From assembly GCA_030407315.1 (NCBI GenBank), contig JALQPE010000210.1, forward strand, positions 1 to 32,797: DNA of 32,797 nt, read 5' to 3'. A program made the position numbers and the translations under genes. Positions 10,040 to 20,551 of the stretch are shown piece after piece. The stretch comes from Asparagopsis taxiformis. Its lineage: Eukaryota; Rhodophyta; Florideophyceae; Bonnemaisoniales; Bonnemaisoniaceae. Below the pieces are notes generated by a model. It saw only the letters and a program-made list of their open reading frames with translations, was not told where the DNA came from and did not search any database. Numbering within the stretch: position 1 is the stretch's first letter; each line of letters starts with the position of its first letter.

Positions 10040-10475
10040 CCCACACTACACCTACTGTAATGGAACCGCCAAAACCATCGAAACCAGCCTCCCAAACTAG
10101 TCCATGCACTGGTTTCAACCACCCTTCGTACTGTATCCGTCGCTGGTTTGCCATTCCCGTCATTCCATAGCCGAAATTAATAATTTCAATAGTTTTATCC
10201 CACCCCCCGCTGGCCGTCAGCGAATGGACGGGCGCAAATCTAAAACCATCAAAAAACCATACCCAACTACAGTACAGAACCAGCCTTTCAGCCTGGCCTG
10301 GCCAATGCTTTCCTCTGTTTTTTTCCATCCCATTTCTCTACTGTATCCAGCCACGTCGCGTGGTTTTTTCCAATAAAATTTACAAATTTTGCCCTGGCCG
10401 GCTATTCCATCCAAATCTACTGGTTCATACCAGTGAAATCAATGGTTTTTTCAAAAATTGCTCATGCTGTGTGCT
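10040..10475. repeat. CTGGTT / AACCAG inverted-repeat patch 2
   Basis: Repeated (A)ACCAG and CTGGTT words occur in both orientations (aaaccagcc, gcactggttt, ctactggttcataccagtg), with GGCCAGG/CCTGGCC pairs. It resembles 4290-4735 in motif and in shared words. Its right edge coincides with the point where the neighbouring gypsy RNase H reading stops, which suggests it inserted there or replaced the rest of the element. Confidence 0.6.
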
Positions 10476-10477
10476 AG

Positions 10478-12700
10478 GGCTTCTCGTTCGCATGCCGAAT
10501 TTTTCTCTCGTCCGAATTAATCGTCCTGCTCGCGAATTGAATAGGATGAATACGCCCGTCTTCCTTCTTCTGTGCTAGGACAGCTCCGACAGATACGGAG
10601 GATGCATCTGTCTCGACTACGAAGGCTGTATCGAAGTCGGGGAAGGAAAGGACGGGAGCCGAAGTTATTTTTTCCTTCAGCGTCCCGAATGCCTGATTCA
10701 TCTCCTCTGTCCATTCAAAGGAACGTCCAGAAGAAGTATACGGGAATAGAGAAGCCGAGATGTCGGCAAACCCCTTAATGAACCGGCGATAGTAGCCCGC
10801 CAAACCGAGGAAGCTGCGGAGCTCGGAAGCAGTTTGCGGCGGAGCTACGTCTCTAATGGCAGAAATCTTGGCGGGGTCTACTGACACCCCATCGTGGCTA
10901 ACGATGTAACCAAGCAACTCGACTTTAGGTTGAGCGAAGAAGCATTTGACGATCTTCAGCTTCAAACCCCTCTGACTTAGAGTCTCGAAAAGGATACGAA
11001 GGTGAGAGACATGTTCTTCCATGTTTTTAGAGAATACCACTACGTCGTCTAGGTACGCTCGGACGAACGGCAGATCCTTGACCATCTCATCCATCATCCT
11101 CTGTGGACGGGGCATTCATTAATCCAAAAGGCATAACTTCCAACTTATAGGTGCCGTACCGCGTGACGAAGGTCGTCATCTCCTTACAAGCGGTATCCAT
11201 TCGAATCTGCCAATACCCAGAGAAGAGATCGAGGGTGGTAAAGAGGGAATTCCCTCCAAGTTCATCGAAAATTTCTTCGATCCTGGGTATTGGCCAACGA
11301 TCGGGTTTGGTCTTACGATTCAGGATGCGATAGTCGACGCAGAAACGTGGTTTCCCGTCCTTCGTAGCGATGACTACCGGGAAGGACCATGCCGATGAGG
11401 CCGGGGTGATGATTCCCGCATCTAGCATGCGATCGATTTCGGATCGTACTACCTCGTTGTGTTTCGGTGACAACCGACGAGGTTGGTGGTAGACCGGGGT
11501 GGCATCTTCTAACTCAAAGGAGTGTTTAACCGAGACGTCGGCTTTCCTGAGATCGTGAAAAGACCAAGCGACGATCCCGAAATCCTTCAACGATTCCGTT
11601 ATAACTCGTCTATCCGATGTTGACAGGTGCGCGAGCTTCTCTTCGACGAGCTTGTCGTGCTCTTCGGTCTCCGAGAGGTCGCTCTCCTCTTCGACCGCTG
11701 CTTGCGGTTTGGAGAAGTCAACTTGGGCGACAATGAGCGTACCTTCGTCTTCGTCCCCTGAAGAAGTCGTCGAGGCTCCTTCGTCGGCACTGAGGGACGT
11801 GAAGTCTTCGCTTTCACTACCACCCTAGGGAAGGAGTGGAGGCCGTTATCGGGTTCTAGCCCAATCCGTGCCGATTCTTCGCCAAGCTGTATCTCGACGA
11901 CTCGACTCCCAATGTCCAGTTTAGCCTGCAGGTCTTCCATGGCCGGTAAGCCGATGATGAGACCGATAGGTGCCTTTTCGATGGTGAGGAAATCCATGGA
12001 AGCTGTGAGGTTTCCAAACGTTATGGGCACATCTTTGACACGACCAATGCAGTTGGCGCCCGACCCATCTGCGACCGTAATCCTCTGCTTGGTACGCTTC
12101 GGCAGGAGGCACAACTGACGGGCGAGATCTGCAGAGATGATATTGGGTATAGCCCCAGTATCTAGGAGCGCGCGAATCTCTCACCCATAGATACGAACTG
12201 GCGCGACCATCAGAACTCGTTAGTTCTGAACGTTTAAGGCTGGCGCAGCCTTACTCGGTCGGCGATTCTTATGAGGCAAGAAGAGACGTCGCATCTCTTT
12301 GGCGGCTTCGGCGGCGTCTCCACGGAGGAGTTGGCCGAATGTGAGGCCCGTAGACGCATTAGCGAGCTCTCCAACAACGTCGTACTTTCCGACGTGATCT
12401 TGAAAAACCTTCTTGGAAGTGTTCTTTTTCTTCGCCTTGCGGTTTTTCTTCCCTCGCTTGGGAAGAGGTTCCAGTTGCAAGGGAGGTAGGATACGACCCG
12501 ACGTTGGATGCATGAGGTTGTCTGTATTGATCCCCTCAGCTCGACGTTGCTTCGGAACCGCTTCTCCCGTCATGGTACGTTTGGTAGTGCCAACGACGTC
12601 GGGAGTCGCAGTTACTACGGTAACCTGATTCGCGCGGGAGGTGTCATCCCTACTGTAGTGCAATGCCCGGGCTGTCCATTCGACTTAGGGTAGTGAGCCG
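10478..12700 (-). pseudogene. Ty3/gypsy retrotransposon pol fragment (protease, reverse transcriptase, partial RNase H)
   Basis: Read from 12700 leftwards. First comes a basic linker and a block GKYDVVGELANASTGLTFG of the kind found between gag and protease. Next is an aspartic protease with active site LLDTGA (DTG codons 12154-12162), preceded by an in-frame TGA (12181-12183). An acidic linker follows, and then reverse transcriptase with the expected run of blocks: RFCVDYRILNRKT, LFTTLDLFSGYWQIRM, MPFGLMNAPS, YLDD (11044-11055), LGYIVSHDG and FLGLAGYYRRFIKGF. Last is an RNase H start (FVVETDASSVSVGAVLAQ). Frameshifts lie near 11825, near 11098 (apparent 5-nt loss after NAPST) and near 10500 (to a CEREALA reading). 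Most of RNase H and all of the integrase are absent, cut at about 10478 by the CTGGTT patch. It cannot encode a working polyprotein. Confidence 0.93.
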
Positions 12701-13340
12701 ATTCGGCTAAGCACCGCGAGGTGTTCGAGACCTCCTGTATCGGTAGTCAGGCTCAGGGTAGAGGTGGTAGAGCTAAGGCGGATCGCCTGCTTGACTGTGG
12801 GTTGTAAGGCCACACAGACGATACGTTGAGAATCTTGTTCAAGTGATACTGCTATGCAGGTGAGAGGTTGGCTTGTCAGGCCAACCCTAAAGGGGTAGAA
12901 GGGATAGCGCAAAAACTGTATCAGTGGTACACTGAAGTGGTAGTGTGTGACGGTGATACACCGAGTGTCAACGGACACTTAGTGTGTGAGGGGAATGACC
13001 AACGGTCGAGAAGGAAATGAAGGGGAGCAGATACAGCGTGAATGGTGGTCCACCAAGCAGATGAGGGTATCTGATAGGTGGAGAAGAGGGAGTGGGCACG
13101 CGTGCCACGGGTGGCACGTGCAGGGAAGAGACCCTGAAAGGGTAGAGGAGAAGCTGGTACAGCGAGACGGCGATGCCGGAGGCGCTGATACAGCGGCAAG
13201 AGTAAGGCCTGACTTGTGCCACGCACTATAGCCACAGGCAGAGTAGGCAAACAGTTACTGCGATCCGCAGGATGGGAGCTAAGTGACACGATCAGGTCCG
13301 GTGGTACACCAAGAGGACGAAGACTCCTGATAGAGAGGCA
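12690..13340 (-). mobile_element. Probable LTR / leader of the gypsy element
   Basis: This non-coding stretch lies directly upstream of the pol fragment. Parts resemble, in the same orientation, the DNA beside the second gypsy fragment: gctgatacagc (13188 against 31857), a tgcca-g-c-ctatagcca block (13217 against 31932), and cgatccgca..gggagc..atgaca-like words (13260-13300 against 31963-32005). The repeat next to gag/pol fits an LTR. I could not find exact termini, a primer-binding site or target duplications. Gag is missing between it and the protease linker, so the copy carries an internal deletion. Confidence 0.4.
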
Positions 13341-13474
13341 CGCGCGCCACGTCTGTGTTTTCGGAAGTGGACGCGGACGTCCAGTCTCTCTAGTACGGGT
13401 CCTAGTCGGCCCCGAGATTTACTAGAACAAATGAACGTCCGCGTCCAAAAAAAAATAAAAATTTTTTGGATGCG

Positions 13475-13705
13475 GACGTCCACTTTCTCTAGTACATATG
13501 GCGGAATACTAGGGCCCGACATCCACTTTCTCTAGTACATATGGCGGAATACTAGGACCCGACATCCACTTTCTCTAGTACATATGGCGGAATACTAGGA
13601 CCCGACATCCACTTTCTCTAGTACATATGGCGGAATACTAGGACCCGACATCCACTTTCTCTAGTACATATGGCGGAATACTAGGACCCGACATCCAGTA
13701 TACAA
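13475..13705. repeat. 43-bp tandem satellite, five units
   Basis: Units start at 13475, 13518, 13561, 13604 and 13647, with a broken sixth at 13690. Each reads gacatccactttctctagta, then catatggcggaatactagg and a C-rich end. The units after the first are almost identical. A related, inverted and more diverged array lies at 31620-31800. Confidence 0.92.
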
Positions 13706-13821
13706 TATATCAGCAAAAACCGGGAGGGAAGAAATTACAGCGGATGGTAAATTCAGGGCCCATATCGGACCGTATTTTATTCTCTCATTTAGGAAACTGC
13801 TCGTATACAATACGTCTCTCT

Positions 13822-13915
13822 AGAATAGGGAATACATATCTGGTCAGAATAGGAAATAAATACCCGGTTAGAATAGGAAATACGTATCCAGCCAGAATAT
13901 GAAATAGCTGTCAGC
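13822..13915. repeat. 24-bp tandem repeat, about 3.7 units
   Basis: Units start at 13822, 13846, 13870 and 13894. The pattern is agaatagg(g/a)aatacatatc followed by (t/c)ggtc or a variant. Confidence 0.85.
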
Positions 13916-14229
13916 ATATCGTCGATCACCCATCTCCCTCACTATCGCGTTCTCCCTACCATCCGAACGCCATGCACCACCATCCGCACATACTTCAAGA
14001 ACCCTCACGACCTAGATTACAAAAAATCCGCTCCTTCCCAATTCCATCCCGCTTTCCTCGACACACCCCAGCCCATTAAATCATCAAGACATCAAACACG
14101 AACATGGTCAGCAAAATCTTACACCACTTGAAACCCACTCTCACTTCTATCGTATGCCCCAAAATATACACATACCAGAAACACCTCACAGCTTCATTCC
14201 CCATCTTCCTAGATCCCTTCTTCACTCTC

Positions 14230-15256
14230 CTGGAGTCCTGCCGTTCCTGTTTCACCACTCCTGCATCACATACAAAACATCAACCTCAACAGTCAGATTC
14301 AAAAGCAACGCTTACCACGACAGATATCCTAGAAACTCCCTTAGTTACCTCTCATCCATCCTACACACAATACAAACCATGATGCAAAAAAGGTTTGCAA
14401 TGCAAATAATCATAGTCAGCAGTCCATATCTTCGCAAAACACATCCTGGCGCTCAATGAAACTTACCTTCCGTCATCACCATTCCTGCATCACCTTCACA
14501 ACATCGGAATAAACCACAACAGTCAGACTCAAAACCAACCTTCCCTCGCTGCTTACTTTCAAAACTCGCACACTTACCTTCGCTCCACACAATACACACC
14601 ATGACTCAATAGGCTTCCAATGAAAAATATCGCATCAACGGAAATAGTCAGACTCAAAACCAACCCTTCCCTCGCTGCTTACTTTCAAAACTCGCACACT
14701 TACCTTACCTGTTCCATCCTGCACACAATAAAAACCATAAATCACGTAATCGTGTAGCCAAGAAAAGTAGTCAGCATTCCGCATCTTCGCACAACCGGTC
14801 TGGGCGCCCAATGTGACTTACCTTCCGTCATCACTATTCCTCCATCACCTACGCAACATCGGAATCAATCGCAACAGTCAGATTGAAAACCAACGTTTCC
14901 CTCGCTACATACCCTGAGAACTCGCAAATGTACCTCTCATCCATCCTACACACAATACAAACCATGATCCAAAAACCTTGCAATGAATAATCAAAGTCAG
15001 CAATCCATATCTTCGCAAAGCACATCTTGGCACTCAATGAAACTTACCTTCCGTCATCAACATTCCTGCATCATATACACAACATTGGAATCAACCACAA
15101 CAGTCAGACTCAAAACCAACCTTCCCTCGCAGCATACTTTCAAAACTTCACGTACCTCTCTTCCATCCTCCGCTCAATACACACCATGAGTCAACATGCT
15201 TCCAAGGAAAGATATCGCATAAACGGAAATAGTCAGACTCAAACTCCACGCTTCCC
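14230..15256. repeat. Imperfect tandem array, about 220/135-bp alternating period
   Basis: The word acaacagtcagactcaaaac and close variants occur near 14288, 14515, 14650, 14869, 15098 and 15230, at spacings of about 227, 135, 219, 229 and 132. Neighbouring words recur as well, such as caatgaaacttaccttccgt near 14454, 14810 and 15034, and cacacaatac..accatga. The C/A-rich strand keeps short frames open, but nothing is protein-like. No gene is seen in 13916-14229 either. Confidence 0.75.
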
Positions 15257-15388
15257 TTTGACCGCCTTTGCTTTGTTTAGTGTAGAGGATGGAACGAAGG
15301 AACGAAGGTACGTGCGCGAATCTTGATCAAGATTCGCGCACGTAACTTCATTCCATCCTCTACACTAAACAAAGCAAAGGCGGTCAAA
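15257..15388. repeat. 132-nt palindrome
   Basis: Arms of about 60 nt match exactly except for an extra acgaagga and small changes in the left arm. The outer ends read tttgaccgcctttgctttg and its complement, and the centre is TCTTGATCAAGA near 15330. It closes the tandem array on its left. Confidence 0.92.
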
Positions 15389-15970
15389 GAATCTCAGTCG
15401 GTGATGAGGGCGGAGTGGAGCCTGCGGCGTCGACCGGACAGCTTTCTGCGTCCGCTTAAGTCTTGCTGTGCATACTCGAAATCATCGCCGGCAGTGAGAT
15501 TGAGTATGGCCCAAGCCATGGTCTCTGATTCCCCGAACAATGAGATCCGGATCGAGAACAACGAATATAAACATATAATCATATATATGAGAATCCATTT
15601 GCTTTCCTTACATGATCCGTGGCATATCCGCTGTAAAGCACATTCAGATTCCACGAAGTTCGGAAATAAAAAAGTTTATTATTACAAATGAATTAATTGA
15701 AAATTCATGTCCCAGGGCAGTCGTTCGTCCTTCCATGCACACGTTGCCAGCACGCAATGTGATGTAACAGTTGGAAATGATTGAACTCTCGGTTAAATTC
15801 CACCGTTGGGATGTCAGCTGGAGTGAGCACAAAACTACTACCCACAAAACTACGAACGAACACGTTACATTCCAAGTCTCGAAAGCACCACAAAAATAAA
15901 ATTGGTCGCATCTGGACGGCACAGTCTCCCCTGTTCAGCTCGCAATCCTCCCTTTGCGTCAAAACTCGAC
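15389..15970. other. Stretch 5' of the transposase, no gene recognised
   Basis: Short frames exist on both strands (for example minus 15394-15654, with FGESETMAWAILNLTAGDDF), but I can assign none. Part of it is probably the 5' end of the DNA transposon that follows. Confidence 0.3.
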
Positions 15971-17345
15971 ATGGAATGCAAGTATGAAGGGTGCTTCTAC
16001 TACTGCGTAGATGCTTATGCGCTCGCGCTGCATGAGCGAACGTGTCGCTACCGTTTCAACCCCTCTCCCCAACATTTCAACAACGCTCGTGTCCCTGCCG
16101 TCACCCATGAGCCCGCTCGAAACGGCGACCATGATTCCCCGCAACTCAGCTCCCCAGACCCAGAATCTGGTCGTGCTTCCTCCAGCGACTCACCCTGTGA
16201 CGCTCCACTGCCACCAACCTCAACCCCCTCCCGCGCAGACCTCCTCGTGCAATCCCTCGCCGCCAGTCTCACAACCCTCGAGTACAAGGCCGGCGCTGGC
16301 CGCGTGAGCGAAGTCATCACCATCCTACAAGACCCCGCATTCTCCCTAGAAAAGTTCAACAGCGCCGTTCGCACCGTAGAAGAATGTCGCCACGTTACTG
16401 CTTCCATGGTCGAAACACATTTCCGCACCGAAGGTTACAAGAGCCACATCATTCCAGACAAAAACTGGTAAGTACTCGGCACAGCTGTACCTCCGCGACC
16501 CAGTCGACATGCTCCGCAGGCAGTTAGCACTGGCTAACGACCAAAATACTCTCTTCCACCCCTCCCCACAGACCGCCCCAGACGGCACCGCAATATTTTC
16601 ATCCCCTACACACAGAATTCGCGAAAACGCTGCACCAGGTTACTAGACAGCGCGTGCAGCTCTCGGAAGATCCACAGGTCGTATGGGCAGAGGAAACTGA
16701 TCCCACACCTTCCTCCTTTGCCGGCCTCCTCCAAGTGTACTCCGACAAGAGCAGCACAAGCCTCAAGAGCTCCGCAATCGTCGCATACCCCATACACGTC
16801 ACACTGCTCAACTTCTCCGCCCCCTCCGTCGCCACTGCATCCGTACCGGTCTCACCATCGTCGGGTATCTTCCGTACATTGTTAACCCTTCGTCCAACGC
16901 CTTGTTCGGTGATGAAATGCCGACAACCTCTAGTTCTGCTAGTCGCGCTCGCAAAATTGATATTCTTCATAAAGCACTCGAAAAAGTGTTTTCGTCCCTA
17001 TCCACCGCGTTCTCTTCCGGGTTCCCCTGCACAGACTCCACTGCAACTGCCCGCCAATGCTTTCCCATCCTAGCCAATTATTGCTGCGACTTTCCAGAGG
17101 CCAAAGAGCTGTCATGCACTCGCAACAGCACTACCACCACACATCCCTGCCACCGCTGCTACATCCCGGCCACTCAACTTGAATCCACCGCGCCACACCA
17201 GCCCCGCTCCCTCGATGATGCACTCTCTGCACGCCAAGAGAGCGCTCAGGAGCTTACGACTGCTCCTCTTGAAGCTCTCTCCGTCCTCGAACAACACTCT
17301 GTCCTCGAAATGACCGCTCTTATACCAAGTAACAGTCCCTTATAG
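15971..17345 (+). pseudogene. DNA-transposon transposase fragment (CACTA/Plavaka-like), N-terminal zinc finger
   Basis: The ATG at 15971 opens with a C-x4-C-x12-H-x3-C zinc finger (MECKYEGCFYYC...ALHERTC), then a Ser/Pro-rich linker. Further blocks appear in shifting frames: LYLRDPVDMLRRQLALANDQ, FHPLHTEFAKTLHQVT, LLQVYSDKSSTSLKSSA, GLTIVGYLPYIVNPSSN, HPC..C and FPILANYCCDFPEAKEL. The order 'LRR..L', 'YSDKS..S', 'VGYLP', 'AxYxxDxPEAxxL' and a Cys pair is, from memory of the family, that of large cut-and-paste transposases of basidiomycetes and other eukaryotes called Plavaka or CACTA-like. The Asp of YSDKS would be a catalytic acidic residue. Frameshifts lie at about 16471, in the T4 run 16596-16599 and in the C5 run 16820-16824. 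The catalytic C-terminus is missing: the frame ends at TAG 17343-17345, just before the giant inverted repeat. Family assignment is by motif order only. Confidence 0.6.
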
Positions 17346-17399
17346 GAGTTGTAGGGGTCAATAGACCCCACAACATATTCTCCTTCGAGCCTCTGCACA

Positions 17400-17700
17400 A
17401 TGGCTTGCAGTTGGAACTTGCAGAAGCCGATGATGGCCCCGGTCGGGCCGCTGGCCAGTTTCTGGGGCCGTTGTGACCAAATTAGACGACCTGAATTGAA
17501 TTAAAATTTGGGCTATTCTCAAAAACATGCACATGTGAACATGTTTTTGAGATGGGGGTGTGCCGTACGGCACTTTCGACCTCCCAAATCGATGTTTTTT
17601 GCAATTTTCTTGGGCCCGAAATTTTAGAATTTCTGGGCTTGCCAGCAATTCAATTGAGTCGGGCATCCATCGGACGTCCATTTCAGCTTAGTCTTGTATT
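17400..17700 (-). repeat. Dispersed hairpin repeat, copy 1 (with tail)
   Basis: The core contains GTGCCGTACGGCAC (17560-17573) and a stem CTCAAAAACATG...CATGTTTTTGAG, followed by aatttgg(c/t)cacaacggccc and a GC-rich tail (cccgaccggggcc, ggcttctgcaag). The tail lies outside the giant inverted repeat, so this copy is full-length and the palindrome's outer boundary falls inside it. Confidence 0.85.
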
Positions 17701-18369
17701 GCGCACCTGCACGCATTGCAGCAATGAATCAGGCGAGAGCGCACCGTGCTGCCGTAACGACGAGATGATATAGTTTCGGAGTGGTTAGTCAGCCTGGCCG
17801 GCAGCAGGATGGCACTGGTTGCAACCATTTTCATCCTGCTACCGCACGGCGCACACACACTGCAGCACGCAATTGACGCTTGAGTCAGAGGCGTGGTGTG
17901 CAAGCCGTGCGATGCTGTGTATTTGTGTGTGTGTCTGTGTGGTGGTGCTACTGCTGCATGTTGAAGTACTTCCCAGGTGTACCACTGGTCCACATCTTTT
18001 TGGACTGCCACCGCAGACGTACTCCGACGCATGTACATGCATCGGAAACCGACCGAGATAGCAGAGCAGCAATCACTGCTGGCTAGACGTCCAAATTTTT
18101 GGTAGGCTCGAGGGCAATGGTTGAGTGGCTGACATTCATCGGACGTCTACCGCTGATGGATGAGCTCCGCGGTAGGTGTAGGTTTCGCGGTGTTGTCCTA
18201 CAATGCTGGATGTCGAAGACAACGAGTACATCTACTAGACGTCCAGGTTGACCAGCTGAGCAGAGGAATATGATGTGGAGATGAAGGCATTGGTGAGGCT
18301 GGCAGGAACGGTTTAACAGTATGGGTGTAGTGGGAGAGTGAGGAAGGAGGGGCCGCTCGGGGCACAGGG

Positions 18370-18560
18370 TGGCTTCTGGGGCCGTTGTGGCCAAATTAGA
18401 CGACCTGAATTGAATTAAAATTTGGGCTATTCTCAAAAACATGCACATGTGAACATGTTTTTGAGATGGGGGTGTGCCGTACGGCACTTTCGACCTCCCA
18501 AATCGATGTTTTTTTGCAATTTTCTTGGGCCCGAAATTTTAGAATTTCTGGGCTTGCATG
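18370..18560 (-). repeat. Dispersed hairpin repeat, copy 2
   Basis: Same core as copy 1, with GTGCCGTACGGCAC at 18474-18487. It lies about 0.91 kb from copy 1 and marks one unit of the satellite-like higher-order repeat. Its mirror is at 27320-27510. Confidence 0.88.
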
Positions 18561-19415
18561 TTTGTAAAGAGGGTAGCGAAGGCGATATTAGAGGGAAAAA
18601 GAGGCTGGAAAGTAGAGGAGCGGCTGGTCGTAGCGGCTGAATGCCTTGGAGAGTTGCACTAAATTAGTTTGGTTTAGTTACGCTGGTAAAGAAGTTAAAT
18701 ACGTTCTCGTGTCTCTTGTTCTGGACGATGTGACGGTGTGTGTCATAATGTGGTGGAAGTAAGAGGGTGAGCATCGGGGTGGGAGTATGGGACGATATAA
18801 TCAGATGGAGATGAAGTGCTGGCAGGAATGATACTCTGTGACTGCGAGTCGTGCGCAATGGGAAGAGGGCAGTGCGACAGATCGTATGTGTAGGAGTAAT
18901 GGATCAGTGGGTGTGTCGAATAATACGCGAAGCGAAGCAGCATACCTGGCGCAAGGACTGGTGTGGCGATTGTCGTCTCATTCATTGAAGTGATGGGACG
19001 TGCAGTGGAAAACGGGTGGGTGTTGGTTGGGTGGCACATCGAGTGAATCACGGAAAATACGTTTTCCCCTTGGACGACGCTCTCTGCCCGCATATAGATG
19101 CCACGAAGCCATGTGCGGAGACGGGTGTGACGTTCGCGGGCGGTGGTGGGTGAAAACCCATCTTATCGCACCAGTTTATAGTCTCCTACCTACCCTAGAG
19201 CTCTTTGACGTGCCCAGTCCTAAGTTTCGTACCACTTGATCACTCACATACTATATTTTTATGGTTAAACACATTATAATGTGATTCTATAGAATCACAG
19301 TTGATGGACAGCATCATATCCGTTTATTGTTGGTGATATAGCGATATAAATTAACTGAGGAGATTGTTGAGGTTGTACTTCGGGTACGATGTTGAATGTT
19401 AGATTAGAATTCCCG
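18561..19415. other. Non-coding DNA 3' of the left-arm esterase
   Basis: No believable gene. It contains two adjoining palindromes, CACATTATAATGTG (about 19270) and GTGATTCTATAGAATCAC (19281-19298), both mirrored in the right arm at 26578-26608. Confidence 0.6.
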
Positions 19416-20549
19416 TCAATATAACTGTACCATCATCCATCCGCTCGCATTCATCCATGTATGGATGGCGTTTCTCGACATGGCTACTATGTAATTATGA
19501 GCGATTGGCAGTGGCAAAGGGAAATCTACTGCGACAACTGTCCACCCAATTGCGTGCAATCTCTTGCTCATTAACTCTTCCTCTCGCCCCTCTTCAGTAA
19601 CTTCTCCACCCCCCAATCTCTCCCCATCTCCACCATCTTCCTAATATCTGAACCGCATAAAAATACGGCATCCCTTCTCGTCATAATCCTCCTCAACCAT
19701 GTGCACTGCCTGCACTTCATTCTCACACCACCCTTGCTGTACAATGTACTCCACTTCAGCACCACTCATAATCTGTACCGAGGGTTCAAACGCCGCTGTT
19801 ACATATTTGACCATAAAGTCGTTGCGAACGTTTGCATACAAATATCTCTTCTCAAATGCGCGCAGTGCCGACAAGAATTTCAATCCTAATATGTTATTAT
19901 CACTCGACATGGCGACCAGCAATCCATCTTCATCTCTTAATAACAACTCCTTCGCCGTTTCGCCGAAAACATTTTCCGCCATTCCCATTAAGCCGTCCGG
20001 AATGAGCCGATAAACCCCAAAACTTGTGCATCCCAAGGTGCGGACTTGCTACCGAGATAAATCGGCGTCCAATCAAGTCCGCAACCAGATCCGTTTCCTC
20101 ATTGTATAGCTTTGCAGCTGCGTACCGCACATACAAACCACCCAACAAGAACCCTACTAAACTGATTGCATTGAAAATGTCATTCTCTGCAACAATTCTT
20201 TGCATATCTTCGGCCAATCTCTAGCCTCCGAGTAGGATACCATCGTGGGTGTTATCCGTATTCACCTTTGTCACAAGCACTAATAATTCGCAGCTCGAAG
20301 AGCTGTAGCTGCTTGCAGTTCATCCAAGACATATGTAAGGTGTTCTAAAGCACCATGGAGCTCATGAGCGAGGACGAGTAGTTCTGTGGGAGGTGCGCGT
20401 ATGAGCGCGTCATGTGGCAGAACGAGGGGTGGAGACGCTGGACGACGGAGTGCTATTGCGAAAGGAAGACGCACGGTAACATTAATCACTATTCCCCTAA
20501 TTGCCCAACTCGAGTAGTAATTAAGACGACTCTTCCCCGACATGATCAA
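19416..20549 (-). pseudogene. DUF676-type serine esterase/lipase pseudogene, left arm
   Basis: DUF676 proteins are alpha/beta hydrolases with a GHSxGG nucleophile elbow, often acting on lipids. Pieces in order: TELLVLAHELHGALEHLTYV (first strand and H-x-L-H-G region), NTDNTHDGILLGG then a stop then RLAEDMQRIV, ISLVGFLLGGLYVRYAAAKL (elbow), FISVASPHLG, VFGETAKELLLRDEDG, and a C-terminal SKRLHAIGW..PIAHNYIVAMSRN with the likely catalytic His. The elbow reads GFLLGG, so the nucleophilic Ser and its preceding His are lost. Frameshifts separate the pieces near 20300, near 20030 and near 19640, and a TAG replaces the expected Glu codon. All but one of these defects are shared with the right-arm copy; here ASPHLG is still in frame. 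Assignment to the family is by motif order. It is not functional as written. Confidence 0.8.
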
Positions 20550-20551
20550 TC

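Noticed and set aside
12690..12745. Possible tRNA or primer-binding site (gtgttcgagacc resembles a T loop)
   Set aside because: No acceptor, D or anticodon stem pairs around it, and no CCA-adjacent LTR end could be found.
13475..13705. CRISPR-like array
   Set aside because: Units are contiguous 43-bp satellite copies with no unique spacers, and the setting is eukaryotic.
16465..16485. GTAAGT after KNW as a splice donor in the transposase
   Set aside because: Coding similarity resumes within a few bases (YSAQLYLRDP), so a one-base insertion explains it better than an intron.
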